From Lichenihabitans psoromatis (GTDB taxonomy: Bacteria > Pseudomonadota > Alphaproteobacteria > Rhizobiales > Beijerinckiaceae), in NCBI RefSeq assembly GCF_004323635.1, contig NZ_CP036515.1, forward strand, positions 2,543,501-2,607,500: a stretch of 64,000 nt of DNA. Reading direction: 5' to 3'. Position 1 is the first letter of the stretch, and each line of letters opens with the position of its first letter. Below are positions 45,853-55,787 of the stretch, piece by piece. The translations under genes and the position numbers were made by a program. The notes under the pieces are model-generated. The model was not told the DNA's origin, did no database searches, and worked only from the letters and a program-made list of their open reading frames with translations.

Positions 45853-46770
45853 ATGTCGTTCGAGAGCAATTTTGGGTCGGGCATTCCCGTGCCGTCGGCG
45901 GCGTCGACGACCGTCAAAGATGTGACGAGTGCAACCTTTCGGCAGGATGTCGTTGCCGAATCGACCCGTCAACCGGTTCTGGTCGATTTCTGGGCCCCCT
46001 GGTGCGGGCCCTGTAAGCAACTCGGGCCTATCATCGAAAAGGTGGTGGCCAATGCGGGCGGCAAGGTGAAGCTCGTCAAGATGAACATCGACGATCACCC
46101 CGAGATCGCGGGACAACTCGGGATTCAATCGATCCCGGCCGTAATCGCGTTCAGCAAAGGCCAGCCGGTCGATGGGTTCGTCGGTGCCTTGCCGGAAAGT
46201 CAGATCAAAGGGTTCATCGAACGGCTTGTCGGACCCGTCGGTGATCCGACCCAGGAGGCGCTTGACGAGGCCGCGGCTGCAGTGGCCGAGGGGGATGTCG
46301 AGACGGCGGCGGCGATCTACTCCGAAATCCTGTCCATCGATGAGACGAATGCACCAGCTTTGGCCGGTCTGGCAAAGCTGCATCTCGATGCGGGTGCTCT
46401 CGATCAGGCAAAAGCCGTTCTCAGCATGGCGGTCGGGAGCGCGGCGCAACATCCGAGTGTTGTCGCTGTCAGGGCCGCCATCGACCTCGCGGAGCAAAGT
46501 GCGTCGCTTGGTGATTTCAGCGATCTCGAGCGGCAAGTCGCGGCCGATCCGGACGATCACCAAGCCCGCTTCGACCTCGCCTTGGCGTTCAACGCCAAGA
46601 ACAAACGGGACGAAGCGGCGGATTGCCTCCTTGAAATCATCAAGCGCGACCGCAGTTGGAACGAGGATGGGGCGAGAAAGCAGCTCTTGCAGTTTTTCGA
46701 GGCTTGGGGCGTGACCGATAAGGCTGCGGTTCAAGCACGTCGTCGATTGTCCGGTCTGCTTTTTCGTTGA
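45853..46770 (+). CDS. Thioredoxin-TPR protein (YbbN/CnoX-like)
   Basis: A 305-residue cytoplasmic protein: a thioredoxin domain with the active-site WCGPC (residues about 48-52, in VDFWAPWCGPCKQL), then two TPR-like blocks (about 140-290) as in YbbN/CnoX. In that family the protein acts as a redox-responsive holdase/co-chaperone for GroEL; unlike E. coli CnoX the CxxC is intact here. Start MSFESNFGSG follows AAGGGG. It is 92 bp downstream of galE and next to a Lon-substrate-domain protein, so a protein-quality link is possible. Confidence 0.9.
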   Translation: MSFESNFGSGIPVPSAASTTVKDVTSATFRQDVVAESTRQPVLVDFWAPWCGPCKQLGPIIEKVVANAGGKVKLVKMNIDDHPEIAGQLGIQSIPAVIAFSKGQPVDGFVGALPESQIKGFIERLVGPVGDPTQEALDEAAAAVAEGDVETAAAIYSEILSIDETNAPALAGLAKLHLDAGALDQAKAVLSMAVGSAAQHPSVVAVRAAIDLAEQSASLGDFSDLERQVAADPDDHQARFDLALAFNAKNKRDEAADCLLEIIKRDRSWNEDGARKQLLQFFEAWGVTDKAAVQARRRLSGLLFR

Positions 46771-46862
46771 CGTTATAAACGCGAACCCAAGACGGGCTCG
46801 GTCGGTCCCCGGCGCGATACCGATGCAATCGTCGCCACGTCGGCAAGTGAAGGAAGGCAAGC

Positions 46863-47519
46863 ATGAACAAGCCCTACGCGTCTGCCGACGCGCTCCCAAC
46901 CGTGATCCCGGTTTTTCCGCTCCCCGGCGCGTTGCTGCTGCCGCGCGGCCAGATGCCCCTCAACATCTTCGAGCCGCGCTATCTTTCGATGATCGACGAC
47001 GCGTTCAAGTCGCATCGCGTCATCGGTATGGTTCAGCCTGATGCGGAACGCATCCTCGATAAGCACGGTCTCTACGCGACCGGATGTGCTGGACGGATCA
47101 CGTCGTTTTCGGAGACCGGCGACGGTCGTTACCTCGTGACGCTCACCGGCATCGCACGCTACACCATCATCGAGGAAATGACCGTCATGACGCCGTATCG
47201 GCAGTGCAGGGTCGATTTCAGCGGCTTCATGCAGGATTTTGACTCGGCCGCGGGTGAGGGCGATGTCGATCGCGAAGGGCTGTTGCGAACGCTGCGGAAT
47301 TTTGCCGACGCGCACGGCCTGTCTGTCGATTGGTCCGGGATCGACGATGCGCCCAACGACGCGCTGGTCAATGCCTTGTCGATGATGAGCCCGTTCGGCC
47401 CGCGCGAGAAGCAGGCACTCCTGGAAGCATCCGATCTCAAGACGCGCGCCGATGTGCTGATCGCAATTGCCGAAATCGAACTCGCCCGTGATGCGGGCGA
47501 GACGCGTTCACTGCAGTAG
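46863..47519 (+). CDS. Lon substrate-binding-domain protein (LonN-like)
   Basis: A 218-residue protein consisting of the N-terminal substrate-binding domain of Lon (PUA-like) without ATPase or protease. Typical elements are IPVFPLPGALLLPRGQMPLNIFEPRYLSMIDDA and GCAGRITSFSETGDGRYLVTLTGIARY. The C-terminus has a short helical part ending LSMMSPFGPREKQALLEA. The function of free-standing LonN proteins is unclear. It follows the YbbN-like gene by 92 bp with a strong SD (AAGGAAGG). Confidence 0.9.
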   Translation: MNKPYASADALPTVIPVFPLPGALLLPRGQMPLNIFEPRYLSMIDDAFKSHRVIGMVQPDAERILDKHGLYATGCAGRITSFSETGDGRYLVTLTGIARYTIIEEMTVMTPYRQCRVDFSGFMQDFDSAAGEGDVDREGLLRTLRNFADAHGLSVDWSGIDDAPNDALVNALSMMSPFGPREKQALLEASDLKTRADVLIAIAEIELARDAGETRSLQ

Positions 47520-47576
47520 AATGGGCGCTATGATAGCCAACGCCGCCGAGGACCGTTTTGAGGACGAGATAGTAGA

Positions 47577-47798
47577 ATGAGCGATATGGGCGAAACAATG
47601 CGACCGGCACGGCGGCCCGGAGAAGCAACGGTCGATCCGAGACTGCTCGAGATTCTGGTTTGCCCCATTACCAAGACGACACTGGCTTACGATGCCTCTC
47701 GGCAGGAGCTTGTATCCCGAGCTGCGAAATTGGCATTCCCGATCCGCGACGGCATCCCAATCATGCTGCCCGACGAAGCCCGTCTGCTCACCGATTGA
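47577..47798 (+). CDS. Trm112/UPF0434-like zinc-ribbon protein
   Basis: A 73-residue protein with the [14 protein letters not shown] motif and the C-terminal [16 protein letters not shown] signature of the bacterial Trm112 family (YcaR). Only one Cys is present in the motif (CPITK), so a full zinc site is missing, as in many bacterial members. Trm112 proteins activate methyltransferases, but the bacterial partner is not known here. It ends 27 bp from the convergent fdxA. Confidence 0.88.
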   Translation: MSDMGETMRPARRPGEATVDPRLLEILVCPITKTTLAYDASRQELVSRAAKLAFPIRDGIPIMLPDEARLLTD

Positions 47799-47825
47799 GG
47801 GGAGCGGACGAGCCGACAGACGCGA

Positions 47826-48164
47826 TCAGTCGCCCTCGCCGGGGTTAGCGGAGAAATAAGCCTCGAGCTTGCCGGGCTTGCCATCGAAATCCTTGGCATC
47901 GGCCGGGCTTTCCCGCTTCACCGAAATGTTCGGCCAAGCCTTTGCATATTCGGCGTTCAGGCCAAGCCACTTCTCAAGGCCCGGCTCAGTATCCGGCTTG
48001 ATGGCTTCGGCCGGGCATTCAGGTTCGCAGACACCGCAATCGATGCACTCATCCGGATGAATGACGAGCATGTTCTCGCCTTCGTAGAAGCAGTCCACGG
48101 GACAGACTTCGACGCAATCCATATATTTGCATTTGATGCAGTTTTCGACGACCACATAAGTCAT
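47826..48164 (-). CDS. fdxA: Seven-iron ferredoxin
   Basis: A 112-residue soluble ferredoxin with one 3Fe-4S and one 4Fe-4S cluster. Cys pattern: [21 protein letters not shown] (residues 9-29) and [16 protein letters not shown]. The C-terminal extension with [15 protein letters not shown] is usual for FdxA of alphaproteobacteria. It is a low-potential electron carrier with an uncertain partner. Upstream are a 7-bp hairpin (48235) and a candidate dispersed repeat (48278). Confidence 0.94.
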   Translation of the reverse strand: MTYVVVENCIKCKYMDCVEVCPVDCFYEGENMLVIHPDECIDCGVCEPECPAEAIKPDTEPGLEKWLGLNAEYAKAWPNISVKRESPADAKDFDGKPGKLEAYFSANPGEGD

Positions 48165-48234
48165 GTTTTGTTCCCTGCACGGCCATCGTGAATGCGGCCG
48201 GTGCGCGATCCGTTCAGATCAGATTTGGTTGCTA

Positions 48235-48253
48235 ACGCCTTTGTCCAAGGCGT
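48235..48253. terminator. Hairpin between the S4 gene and fdxA
   Basis: ACGCCTT (48235-48241) and AAGGCGT (48247-48253) form a perfect 7-bp stem with a 5-nt loop. It lies downstream of the S4-protein gene on the minus strand and upstream of fdxA. No U tract follows, so it may be a weak terminator or a leader element. Confidence 0.35.
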
Positions 48254-48277
48254 GCAAGCATCGTCCATATGGCCAAT

Positions 48278-48312
48278 CTAGAGCGATTCCACAATCACAG
48301 AAAGTGGATCAG
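48278..48312. repeat. Candidate dispersed palindromic element
   Basis: CTAGAGCGATTCC, then an 11-nt loop, then GTGGATC: GATTCCAC and GTGGATC pair with one bulge. AGAGCGATTCC-type intergenic palindromes occur in many copies in related alphaproteobacterial genomes as far as I recall. Only one copy is seen here. Confidence 0.3.
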
Positions 48313-48373
48313 ACCAGGCGAATGCGCGCATCATGGCGAACTGGTGTCATCGCGCCTTGCACAAGACGGGGCT

Positions 48374-48697
48374 TCACGCGTCGTCGTCCGGTGGGGCGGG
48401 TTGGGCCGATAGATCGTCGTAGAGCAACCGCGCCTCCTCATAGGGGCCTCGACGCAAGCCAGGCGCGTTGATCCGCAGCACGCGCACGTTCCGATCAAGT
48501 GCGATCGTCAGGACATCTCCAGCGCGGACTGCTTTCGCGGCATTGTCGATCCGGACCGTATTGATCCGGACATGACCCTCGATGACGAGTTTTGCGGCAA
48601 GCGACCGAGATTTCGCAACACGGGCGAACCAAAGCCACTTGTCGACACGCTGGCGTTCGACAAGTGGCTCGGTGGGCGATGAGCGGTCGGCGCTCAC
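48374..48697 (-). CDS. S4-domain RNA-binding protein (HslR/Hsp15-like)
   Basis: A 107-residue protein made of one S4 RNA-binding domain: QRVDKWLWFARVAKSRSLAAKLVIEGHVRINTVR, followed by KAVRAGDVLTIALDRNVRVLRI. The family includes Hsp15, which frees nascent-chain-blocked 50S subunits. Its GTG start overlaps the helicase stop by 4 bp (GTGA), so the two are translationally coupled. That coupling suggests a joint role in RNA or ribosome handling. Confidence 0.9.
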   Translation of the reverse strand: MSADRSSPTEPLVERQRVDKWLWFARVAKSRSLAAKLVIEGHVRINTVRIDNAAKAVRAGDVLTIALDRNVRVLRINAPGLRRGPYEEARLLYDDLSAQPAPPDDDA

Positions 48698-51600
48698 GTG
48701 TCCTTTTTGGATCGGCCCTCAAGCTCGGCCTTGAGGGCCAGCAGCTTGGCGAAGGGCGAATTTGGGTCAGGTTGGCGATCGCGCGGCGTGGGCCGCTCGG
48801 TCGATGCGAAAGACGCACCAGCCGACCGGGCATTCTCGGGCCGCTCGTTGCGTCGGTCGCGGTTGCGATCGCCCTCGGGCCGCCCCCGCGGTGCACTGGC
48901 GCCATCCGGCGCGCCGGCATTGCTCTGTCGCGGAGCCTGGTCGCCCCCTTGCCGGGGTCGATCGTCGCGACGACCACCGCCTGGACGAGAACGCTGGTTG
49001 CCGCCCGGACGCTGGTCGCGTTGGCGATCGGGCCGCGCATCACGGTCGGGCCGCGCTTGAGACACGGGCGTAGCCGTTGCATCCGTGGTCGGCGTGTCGA
49101 CACCCGAGCCTGCCGCGACCGGCGTGTCGGTCGGTGTCGGCTGATCGCGTCCCGTCCCGCCATGCGGTCTCCGGTTGTCCCGTTCACCGCCGCGCCCCTG
49201 CGGACGCTGACGGGCCGGACGATCGTTACGTTTTTCGGCGTGGAATGCCGTTCTGTGCGGACGCCAAACGTCGATCAGAACCGGTTCGGCCGGAACGTCC
49301 GGTTCTTCTGCTGCGGCGGCCGTTTCAAGGGTGGCATCCGGTGCATCGGCGTTGTTCTCGCCCGACACCTCCGGTGCGCTCTCGATCGAGGTTTCCGCGG
49401 TGGCGTCAGCGTTGCCCGCGACCCTGTCGTCCGGCACGGCGCTGATCGGCTCCGGCACCTGATGCGGCGTTGCAAGTGCAGGCTCCGCCGCCGGGGCAGG
49501 CTCCTCCGCCGGTGTAGGGTGTTCGACCGCGGCCTCGACAGGCTCCTCGCGGAACCGTGCCGCGCTTTCGACGAACTCCTCCGGAGCGTTAAACTCCTGA
49601 ACGCGCTCGGCCTCCATCTCGTCCACTCGATGCGGCGCGGCGGAGCCGGGCGCTGACGCTTCACCCTCGGCTGCGTCGACCGAGACTGCGGCCGGGGCTT
49701 CCGCCACCTCCGAGTCGGATGTCGCCTCGAGTTGTTCAGCCAGTGGCTCGTGATGCGCCACCTCTGTCTCGATGAAAGCGGCGTCCGCTTCAAGGTGCTC
49801 GTTGCTCGTCGATCCCTCCGTCGCGGCGGGCGTCGCAACGGGGCGCAGCGGTTCGGTTGGGGCCGTCGGCAGCAACGGAACCGTGATGGGCGGTCCGACG
49901 CGACGATCGAGCACGTAACCGAGCGATCGAAGGATCGAGGCGAAATCTTCGCCCGAACAACCGGCAAGGGACGTCATCGCGACGGTTGTGACGAAGCCGT
50001 TATTGTCGGCAGCACCGGGCGGCGGAGCGCCGGGGGTCGTGCCGGGACGATAGGCGATTGCCGGACGGATCAGATCGGCCAGACGCTCCAAGATATCGAC
50101 CCGAACCGCACGCTCGCCACAGACACGGAAACCCGCTGCGCGATAGAGACCCTTCGGGACGTCCTTGTCGGCCGGGAACGAGGTGCGTCCCGAGGCGGCG
50201 AGGTAGGGGACGTCATCGAGGCCCTTGATGGTCTCGGTGCCGCCATGTTTCAGCGCCCAGAGTTGCGCCGCGAGAGCGCGGGGGGCTGGCTTGAGCGAGA
50301 GCGGCAGATAAATATTATAGGCGCCGAACCGGAGTCCGAGCTTCCGCAGGGCGCCGCGTGCGGTCTGGTCGAGGTTTTTCATCTCCTCGGCAACGCGCGA
50401 GCGCTCCAGCACGCCGAGCGCTTCGGCGGCCTGATAGGCAATGCCGCGTGCGATGCCTTCGAGACCCTCGCCCGCTTCGAGATCCATCACCGGGCCGAGG
50501 AGCTTTTTGACATGCTGAGCGAGCCAAAGATCGAGCCGCCGCTGCACCATTTCGAGGGCCGGTCCGGTCAGATGCTCGTCAGCCACGAGCCGGGCCCGAG
50601 GCGCAAGCAGTCCGTCGCCCGCCGTCAGCTTCGCGATCGGGTCGCCGAGCCAGCGGATCGTCCCGTCATTGGCAAGTGCGATCGATTCATCGACCGACGC
50701 GCTAAAACGCTCGGCCCGCGCGTCGATTTCACCAGCCAGCGCCTTGAGCGCTGCCGTGTTCAGCGCCTTGGCGGCTTCACCGGCTGCGGATGGGTCGGCC
50801 GTAAATCGGAAGCCATGCAGCTGACCGACATTCTGACCTTCGACAAGGACGTCACCCTGAGGCGTGACTTCCGCTTCCAACATAGCATTCTCTCTCAACC
50901 GTCGCATCAGTACGCTGGTCCGTCTATCGACGAACCGTTGTGCCAGCCGTTCGTGCAGGGCATCGGACAGCCTGTCCTCTACCTGACGCGCCACGCCCTG
51001 CCAATGCTCGGGATCACCAAGCCAGTCGGGGCGGTTCGCAATAAACGTCAATGTGCGGACCTGAGCGATCCGCGCCGACAACGTGTCGATGTCGCCATCG
51101 GTTCGCTCGAAAGCCGCGAGTTGCCGCGAAAACCAGTCATCCGGGATGCGGCCGGCCCGCACCACGAAGCCGAACAGCGTCAAAGCGAGGTCTGCATGAG
51201 CGGATGGCGACACTTTGCGATAGTCCGGAACCTGACACACTTCCCAGAGCCGCGCGATATCGGCCCGCGTTTTCGCGTGGCGGCGGACATCGACGTCACG
51301 GGCCGCGATATCCAGCACCATGACGTCTTCGGCCAAAGGCGCACGGGTCAGTCCAGCTTCGTCCGGCGACACGTCCAGCGATCGCTGCAGCGCCTCAACG
51401 CTGGAGAAATCGAGATCGGAATTGCGCCATTGGAGGATGTTCACGGCGCCGAAGCGGTGGTCTTCAAGCGCCTCGATCTCTTCCTCGTCGAACGGCGGGC
51501 ACCGGCCAGTCGTGCCGAAGGTCCCGTCTTTCAGATGACGCCCGGCGCGCCCCGCGATCTGGCCGAATTCCGCCGGGTTCAAACGACGATATTGCCAGCC

Positions 51601-52398
51601 ATCGAACTTGCGGTCGCCCGCGAAGGCGACGTGATCGACGTCGAGGTTAAGCCCCATGCCGATCGCATCGGTGGCGACGAGATAATCGACCTCGCCGTCC
51701 TGGTACATGGCGACCTGGGCGTTCCGGGTGCGCGGCGACAAGGCGCCGAGCACAACTGCCGCTCCGCCGCGTTGTCGCCGAATCAATTCGGCGATGGCGT
51801 AGACCTCTTCGGCCGAGAAAGCCACGATGGCGCTTCGATGCGGCAGGCGCGAGAGCTTCTTCTCTCCCGCAAAGGTCAGCTTCGACAAACGAGGGCGGGA
51901 CACGATCGTGACACCCGGCAATAGATGCTCGATCACCGGCTTCATCGTCATGGCGCCGATCAGCAGCGTCTCGTGGCGGCCGCGACGATTGAGAAGGCGG
52001 TCGGTAAAGACATGCCCGCGATCGAGACTTGCGGCGATCTGGATCTCGTCAATCGCGAGGAACGACACGTCGAGGTCGCGAGGCATGGCTTCGACGGTCG
52101 CGACCCAGTAGCGCGGACGCTTCGGCTTGATTCGTTCTTCGCCGGTGATGAGCGCCACATTGTCGACGCCCGCCTTTTCGACAACGCGATTGTAAACCTC
52201 ACGCGCCAACAGGCGTAGCGGCAGACCGATGATCCCAGAGGGATGCGACAGCATCCGTTCAATTGCATAATGGGTTTTGCCGGTGTTGGTCGGGCCGAGC
52301 ACGGCCGTGACGCCAGCCCCGCTGAAGCGACCCGATGACACGCCGCGCGGCAAGGCCCAACCGAAAGTTGCTGGATCGTCAAGATCCATATGGCTCAC
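48694..52398 (-). CDS. SUV3-like DExH RNA helicase with long disordered tail
   Basis: A 1234-residue superfamily-2 helicase of the bacterial/mitochondrial SUV3 type. Walker A GPTNTGKT (residues 35-42), DEIQ box in FLAIDEIQIAASL (about 118), and helicase-C motifs ATDAIGMGLNLDVDHVAF and QIAGRAGRH, then a helical accessory region to about 870. The last 360 or so residues are low-complexity: first Ala/Glu/Pro-rich and acidic, then Arg/Gly/Gln/Asp-rich, like RNA-binding disordered tails. This is far longer than the roughly 790-residue SUV3 core. It is cotranscribed with the S4 gene (4-bp overlap). Confidence 0.92.
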   Translation of the reverse strand: MSHMDLDDPATFGWALPRGVSSGRFSGAGVTAVLGPTNTGKTHYAIERMLSHPSGIIGLPLRLLAREVYNRVVEKAGVDNVALITGEERIKPKRPRYWVATVEAMPRDLDVSFLAIDEIQIAASLDRGHVFTDRLLNRRGRHETLLIGAMTMKPVIEHLLPGVTIVSRPRLSKLTFAGEKKLSRLPHRSAIVAFSAEEVYAIAELIRRQRGGAAVVLGALSPRTRNAQVAMYQDGEVDYLVATDAIGMGLNLDVDHVAFAGDRKFDGWQYRRLNPAEFGQIAGRAGRHLKDGTFGTTGRCPPFDEEEIEALEDHRFGAVNILQWRNSDLDFSSVEALQRSLDVSPDEAGLTRAPLAEDVMVLDIAARDVDVRRHAKTRADIARLWEVCQVPDYRKVSPSAHADLALTLFGFVVRAGRIPDDWFSRQLAAFERTDGDIDTLSARIAQVRTLTFIANRPDWLGDPEHWQGVARQVEDRLSDALHERLAQRFVDRRTSVLMRRLRENAMLEAEVTPQGDVLVEGQNVGQLHGFRFTADPSAAGEAAKALNTAALKALAGEIDARAERFSASVDESIALANDGTIRWLGDPIAKLTAGDGLLAPRARLVADEHLTGPALEMVQRRLDLWLAQHVKKLLGPVMDLEAGEGLEGIARGIAYQAAEALGVLERSRVAEEMKNLDQTARGALRKLGLRFGAYNIYLPLSLKPAPRALAAQLWALKHGGTETIKGLDDVPYLAASGRTSFPADKDVPKGLYRAAGFRVCGERAVRVDILERLADLIRPAIAYRPGTTPGAPPPGAADNNGFVTTVAMTSLAGCSGEDFASILRSLGYVLDRRVGPPITVPLLPTAPTEPLRPVATPAATEGSTSNEHLEADAAFIETEVAHHEPLAEQLEATSDSEVAEAPAAVSVDAAEGEASAPGSAAPHRVDEMEAERVQEFNAPEEFVESAARFREEPVEAAVEHPTPAEEPAPAAEPALATPHQVPEPISAVPDDRVAGNADATAETSIESAPEVSGENNADAPDATLETAAAAEEPDVPAEPVLIDVWRPHRTAFHAEKRNDRPARQRPQGRGGERDNRRPHGGTGRDQPTPTDTPVAAGSGVDTPTTDATATPVSQARPDRDARPDRQRDQRPGGNQRSRPGGGRRDDRPRQGGDQAPRQSNAGAPDGASAPRGRPEGDRNRDRRNERPENARSAGASFASTERPTPRDRQPDPNSPFAKLLALKAELEGRSKKDT

Positions 52399-52654
52399 CG
52401 CATCGATTCGTGTTGCGCGCCGAGGGCGGCGTCGTAGCGGAGGATTCCAAACGATTCGACCGCAGATCGCAGCGTAAAACTCAAACTGGCTGCTTTCAGC
52501 GTTGTCGACCGGGACTGGATCTCGATCAGAACCGGCATTCCCGATCCTTCGTTCTACCGCCTATATGGGCAGGGCGTTCCGGATTCCGAGAGCCCGTCGT
52601 CGTTTTGGAGCCCTTCCGGCCTTTGAGCACGCGGTCGCCGTCGATCCGTCCGCG

Positions 52655-53509
52655 TCAATGGCCGATGGACGCGTGGCTTGTTGGATCGACCGCGAATTCG
52701 TCGGCTTCGATCACGGTGGTGCCGATCATGGTCATGAGCGAGATCCGATAGGGGAACACGACATGGGTTCCGCTGATCGGCGCGAGCCAGACCTCCATGC
52801 TTTTATTGTCTTCCATGAATTTCGTCGCCGGTCCGTCCATTCGATGGCCCGAAATCGCGTGATAGCGCGCCGAGCAGACCGACACGTCGCCGTTATAGCC
52901 CTTGGTCTTGACGTGGCGGGTCCCGACATAAGCCAATGCGAGATCGAATCGGGTCGCGCCATCGAACACCGGCAAGGTTCTGTCGCAAGCGGATGCGCCG
53001 ACAAGATCGTTCCCGGGCGGAACCGCCATCACGAAGGCGCTGAGGGGATCGACGATGTTGCGCTTGTCGGCCTCGGTCACCGGAACGCGCGGAATACGCG
53101 AATCGAACGGCGGCGTGATCTCGACGCCGCTCACGGTACCGGCGTTCATGGCCATCCGAAGCGTCCGCGTCATGACCGAATTGGCCGAGGTGGTCGCGTA
53201 GGTCGCCGGCGCGATATGGCTGCCGACCACGCTCCCGGTCGCCGTGGCGGCCCCCTTCGACGACGACATCATGCTGGCAAGCCCGATCAGTTTGGCGTTG
53301 GCCTCGATCCGGTAGGAGTTGGGCTCGACCACGCCGGAGACGAGCGCGGTGCCGATCGGCAGCCCGATCAGCGTCACCGCATAGTGGATCTTGAGCGTAT
53401 CGGCCGCGGCGCTTCCCAACATGGGGGCAGCCACGACCGCAAGCAGGCCGGCGGCTGCGAGCAGGCTCGCGGCACGGCAGCGACGCATCAGCGAAGACAA
53501 CAGGGTCAT
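52655..53509 (-). CDS. DUF3108 domain exported protein
   Basis: A 284-residue protein with a Sec signal (LLAAAGLLAVVAAPMLGSAAA, about 12-37), followed by a DUF3108 beta-rich domain (LKIHYAVTLIGLPIGTALVSG to VEADEF-type end). This family is common near housekeeping genes in Hyphomicrobiales and has no established role; a periplasmic or envelope location is expected. The 256-bp gap between this stop and the helicase start holds no gene I can support. rpmB, which often lies here in relatives, is absent. Confidence 0.85.
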   Translation of the reverse strand: MTLLSSLMRRCRAASLLAAAGLLAVVAAPMLGSAAADTLKIHYAVTLIGLPIGTALVSGVVEPNSYRIEANAKLIGLASMMSSSKGAATATGSVVGSHIAPATYATTSANSVMTRTLRMAMNAGTVSGVEITPPFDSRIPRVPVTEADKRNIVDPLSAFVMAVPPGNDLVGASACDRTLPVFDGATRFDLALAYVGTRHVKTKGYNGDVSVCSARYHAISGHRMDGPATKFMEDNKSMEVWLAPISGTHVVFPYRISLMTMIGTTVIEADEFAVDPTSHASIGH

Positions 53510-53657
53510 GTTCGACTCAAAAGCGGCCGCAGCGATGTGGCCCGGAAAGATCGCGCAGCATCCGAGCAGAATCCTGCAAACGTCAAGGCCGCAGCTTTTG
53601 AAGAAAATTCCGACAGTTTCAAGACAGACCGACGGTACTGACGTTCAAGCCGCGGGT

Positions 53658-53686
53658 CTTGCAAGCGTCGTCCCATGTTCATAGAT
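53658..53686 (+). promoter_or_regulatory. Possible heat-shock (RpoH) promoter of hslVU
   Basis: CTTG (53658) followed after 18 bp by CATAGAT, 51 bp before the hslV ATG. CTTG at -35 is the alphaproteobacterial RpoH hallmark and hslVU is a classic RpoH operon. The -10 match is poor, so support is weak. Confidence 0.25.
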
Positions 53687-53736
53687 CCCGATCGGAGAGC
53701 GTGCCCCCGGTGCACGGTGATGGCCGGAGAGGGCTC

Positions 53737-54309
53737 ATGCAGGACAACGACGGTCGTATTCCGAGTTTTCACGCCACGACCATCATCCTGGTCAAGAAGG
53801 GCGGCAAGACCGTGATCGGCGGCGACGGTCAGGTCAGTTTCGGTCAAACCGTCATGAAGGCAAATGCGCGCAAAGTGCGTCGTTTGGCCAAGAATTCCGT
53901 CATCGCGGGTTTTGCCGGCGCGACCGCCGATGCTTTTACGCTGTTCGAGCGGCTCGAGGCGAAGCTCGAGCAGTTCCCCGGCCAGTTGTTGCGGGCCAGC
54001 GTCGAACTCGCCAAGGACTGGCGCACCGATCGCTACCTGCGGCGATTGGAGGCCATGATGCTGGTGGCCGATCGCGAGACCGCACTGGTCTTGACCGGCA
54101 CCGGCGACGTGCTGGAACCCGAATCAAGTCCGATGGGCTGCGTGGCGGCGATCGGGTCTGGCGGCAATTACGCCCTCGCTGCCGGGCTCGCCTTGATCGA
54201 TATCGAATCCGATGCGGAGGCGATCGCCCGCAAGGCCATGGGAATCGCGGCGAATATCTGCGTCTACACCAACAACAATCTCGTCATCGAAACCATCGAG
54301 CGCGACTAA
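53737..54309 (+). CDS. hslV: HslUV protease, peptidase subunit
   Basis: N-terminal-threonine peptidase of the ATP-dependent HslUV (ClpYQ) protease. 190 residues. A short propeptide ends before the catalytic Thr14 in [24 protein letters not shown]. The [20 protein letters not shown] and [14 protein letters not shown] blocks are conserved. ATG 53737 follows GGAGAGGG; an in-frame ATG at 53659 lies within the likely promoter. hslU starts 48 bp downstream. Confidence 0.95.
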   Translation: MQDNDGRIPSFHATTIILVKKGGKTVIGGDGQVSFGQTVMKANARKVRRLAKNSVIAGFAGATADAFTLFERLEAKLEQFPGQLLRASVELAKDWRTDRYLRRLEAMMLVADRETALVLTGTGDVLEPESSPMGCVAAIGSGGNYALAAGLALIDIESDAEAIARKAMGIAANICVYTNNNLVIETIERD

Positions 54310-54357
54310 GGGCTTTCGCTCCGGCCACCCGCCCTGCAACGTCAAAGAAGGCTTCTC

Positions 54358-55668
54358 ATGACGGATTTTCTGCCGCGCGAGATCGTATCCGAACTCGATC
54401 GTCACATTATCGGCCAACGCGATGCCAAACGTGCGGTGGCCATCGCGCTTCGCAACCGGTGGCGCCGCCTGCAATTGACAGGGCCGATGCGCGACGAAGT
54501 CCTGCCCAAAAACATCCTGATGATCGGCCCAACCGGCTGCGGCAAAACTGAGATTTCGCGCCGGCTGGCGCGGCTCGCCAATGCTCCCTTCCTCAAAATC
54601 GAAGCGACCAAATTCACCGAGGTCGGCTACGTCGGCCGCGACGTCGAGCAGATCATTCGCGATCTGCTCGAGATCGGCATCTCGCTCGTCAAGGAGACGA
54701 AGCGCAAGGACATCGAAGCCAAGGCGCAGATGGCGGCCGAAGACCGACTGCTCGATGCGCTCGTCGGGGCCACGGCCTCACCGACGACCCGCGATTCGTT
54801 TCGCAAGAAGCTTCGGGCGGGCGAGCTCGACGACAAGGAGGTCGAGATCGAGGTCGCGCAAGGCGGATCGCAATTGCCGATGTTCGAGCTTCCCAACATG
54901 CCCGGTTCGTCGATCGGCGCCATCAATCTCGGCGACATGTTCGGCAAGGCCATGGGTGGCCGCACCAAGACGCGTCGCATGTCGGTCCGTGATGCCCATG
55001 TGCCGCTGCTGGCCGAGGAAAGCGACAAGATGCTCGATGTCGATAGCATCGTGCAGCAGGCCATTCGCGAGGTCGAGAATAACGGCATCGTGTTTCTCGA
55101 CGAAATCGACAAGATCTGCGCGCGCGAGGGGCGGGGCGGGGGAGGCGATGTTTCGCGGGAGGGGGTCCAGCGCGATTTGCTGCCGCTGATCGAGGGGACG
55201 AGCGTTGCGACCAAACACGGGACCGTGAAGACGGATCATATCCTCTTCATCGCATCCGGCGCGTTCCATGTGTCGAAACCGTCCGATCTGCTCCCCGAAT
55301 TGCAGGGCCGTCTCCCGATTCGCGTCGAACTCGCCTCGCTGACCGAGGATGATTTCCGCCGCATCCTCACCGAGACTGAGGCCAGCATCGTCAAGCAATA
55401 TGTGGCGCTGCTGAAGACCGAGGGGGTCGACCTCGATTTCACGCCGGATGCGATCGACGAACTCGCGGCCGTCGCGGTTCAAGTCAATTCCAGCGTCGAA
55501 AATATCGGGGCCCGGCGATTGCAGACCGTTATGGAGCGTGTGCTCGACGAGGTGAGCTTCACGGCACCCGACCGGCCCGGCGAGACCATCATGATCGACC
55601 GCGCCTTTGTGCAGCGGAACATCGGCGATCTTGCCCGCAACGCCGATCTGTCGCGCTTCATCCTCTAA
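54358..55668 (+). CDS. hslU: HslUV protease, ATPase subunit
   Basis: AAA+ unfoldase of the HslUV complex, 436 residues. Walker [14 protein letters not shown] (about 59-71), the [14 protein letters not shown] pore-loop region, the I-domain (about 110-240), Walker [12 protein letters not shown], and the C-terminal tail ending DLSRFIL that inserts into HslV. It forms an operon with hslV; trpS follows after 119 bp. Confidence 0.96.
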   Translation: MTDFLPREIVSELDRHIIGQRDAKRAVAIALRNRWRRLQLTGPMRDEVLPKNILMIGPTGCGKTEISRRLARLANAPFLKIEATKFTEVGYVGRDVEQIIRDLLEIGISLVKETKRKDIEAKAQMAAEDRLLDALVGATASPTTRDSFRKKLRAGELDDKEVEIEVAQGGSQLPMFELPNMPGSSIGAINLGDMFGKAMGGRTKTRRMSVRDAHVPLLAEESDKMLDVDSIVQQAIREVENNGIVFLDEIDKICAREGRGGGGDVSREGVQRDLLPLIEGTSVATKHGTVKTDHILFIASGAFHVSKPSDLLPELQGRLPIRVELASLTEDDFRRILTETEASIVKQYVALLKTEGVDLDFTPDAIDELAAVAVQVNSSVENIGARRLQTVMERVLDEVSFTAPDRPGETIMIDRAFVQRNIGDLARNADLSRFIL

Positions 55669-55787
55669 GCTCGTGTCGACGAGGCGCCACGAGCCGAGCC
55701 GTCGCGGCCGTGATTGCCATGGCTCGGCGGGCCGGTCATAAGCGTGCGCTTCCCCGACGGGACGATTGATCGCCAAGGACCGCTACG

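Noticed and set aside
49732..51924. A 730-codon plus-strand open frame opposite the helicase gene
   Set aside because: It is a shadow of the helicase gene with Arg/His-rich low-quality protein sequence and no start signal.
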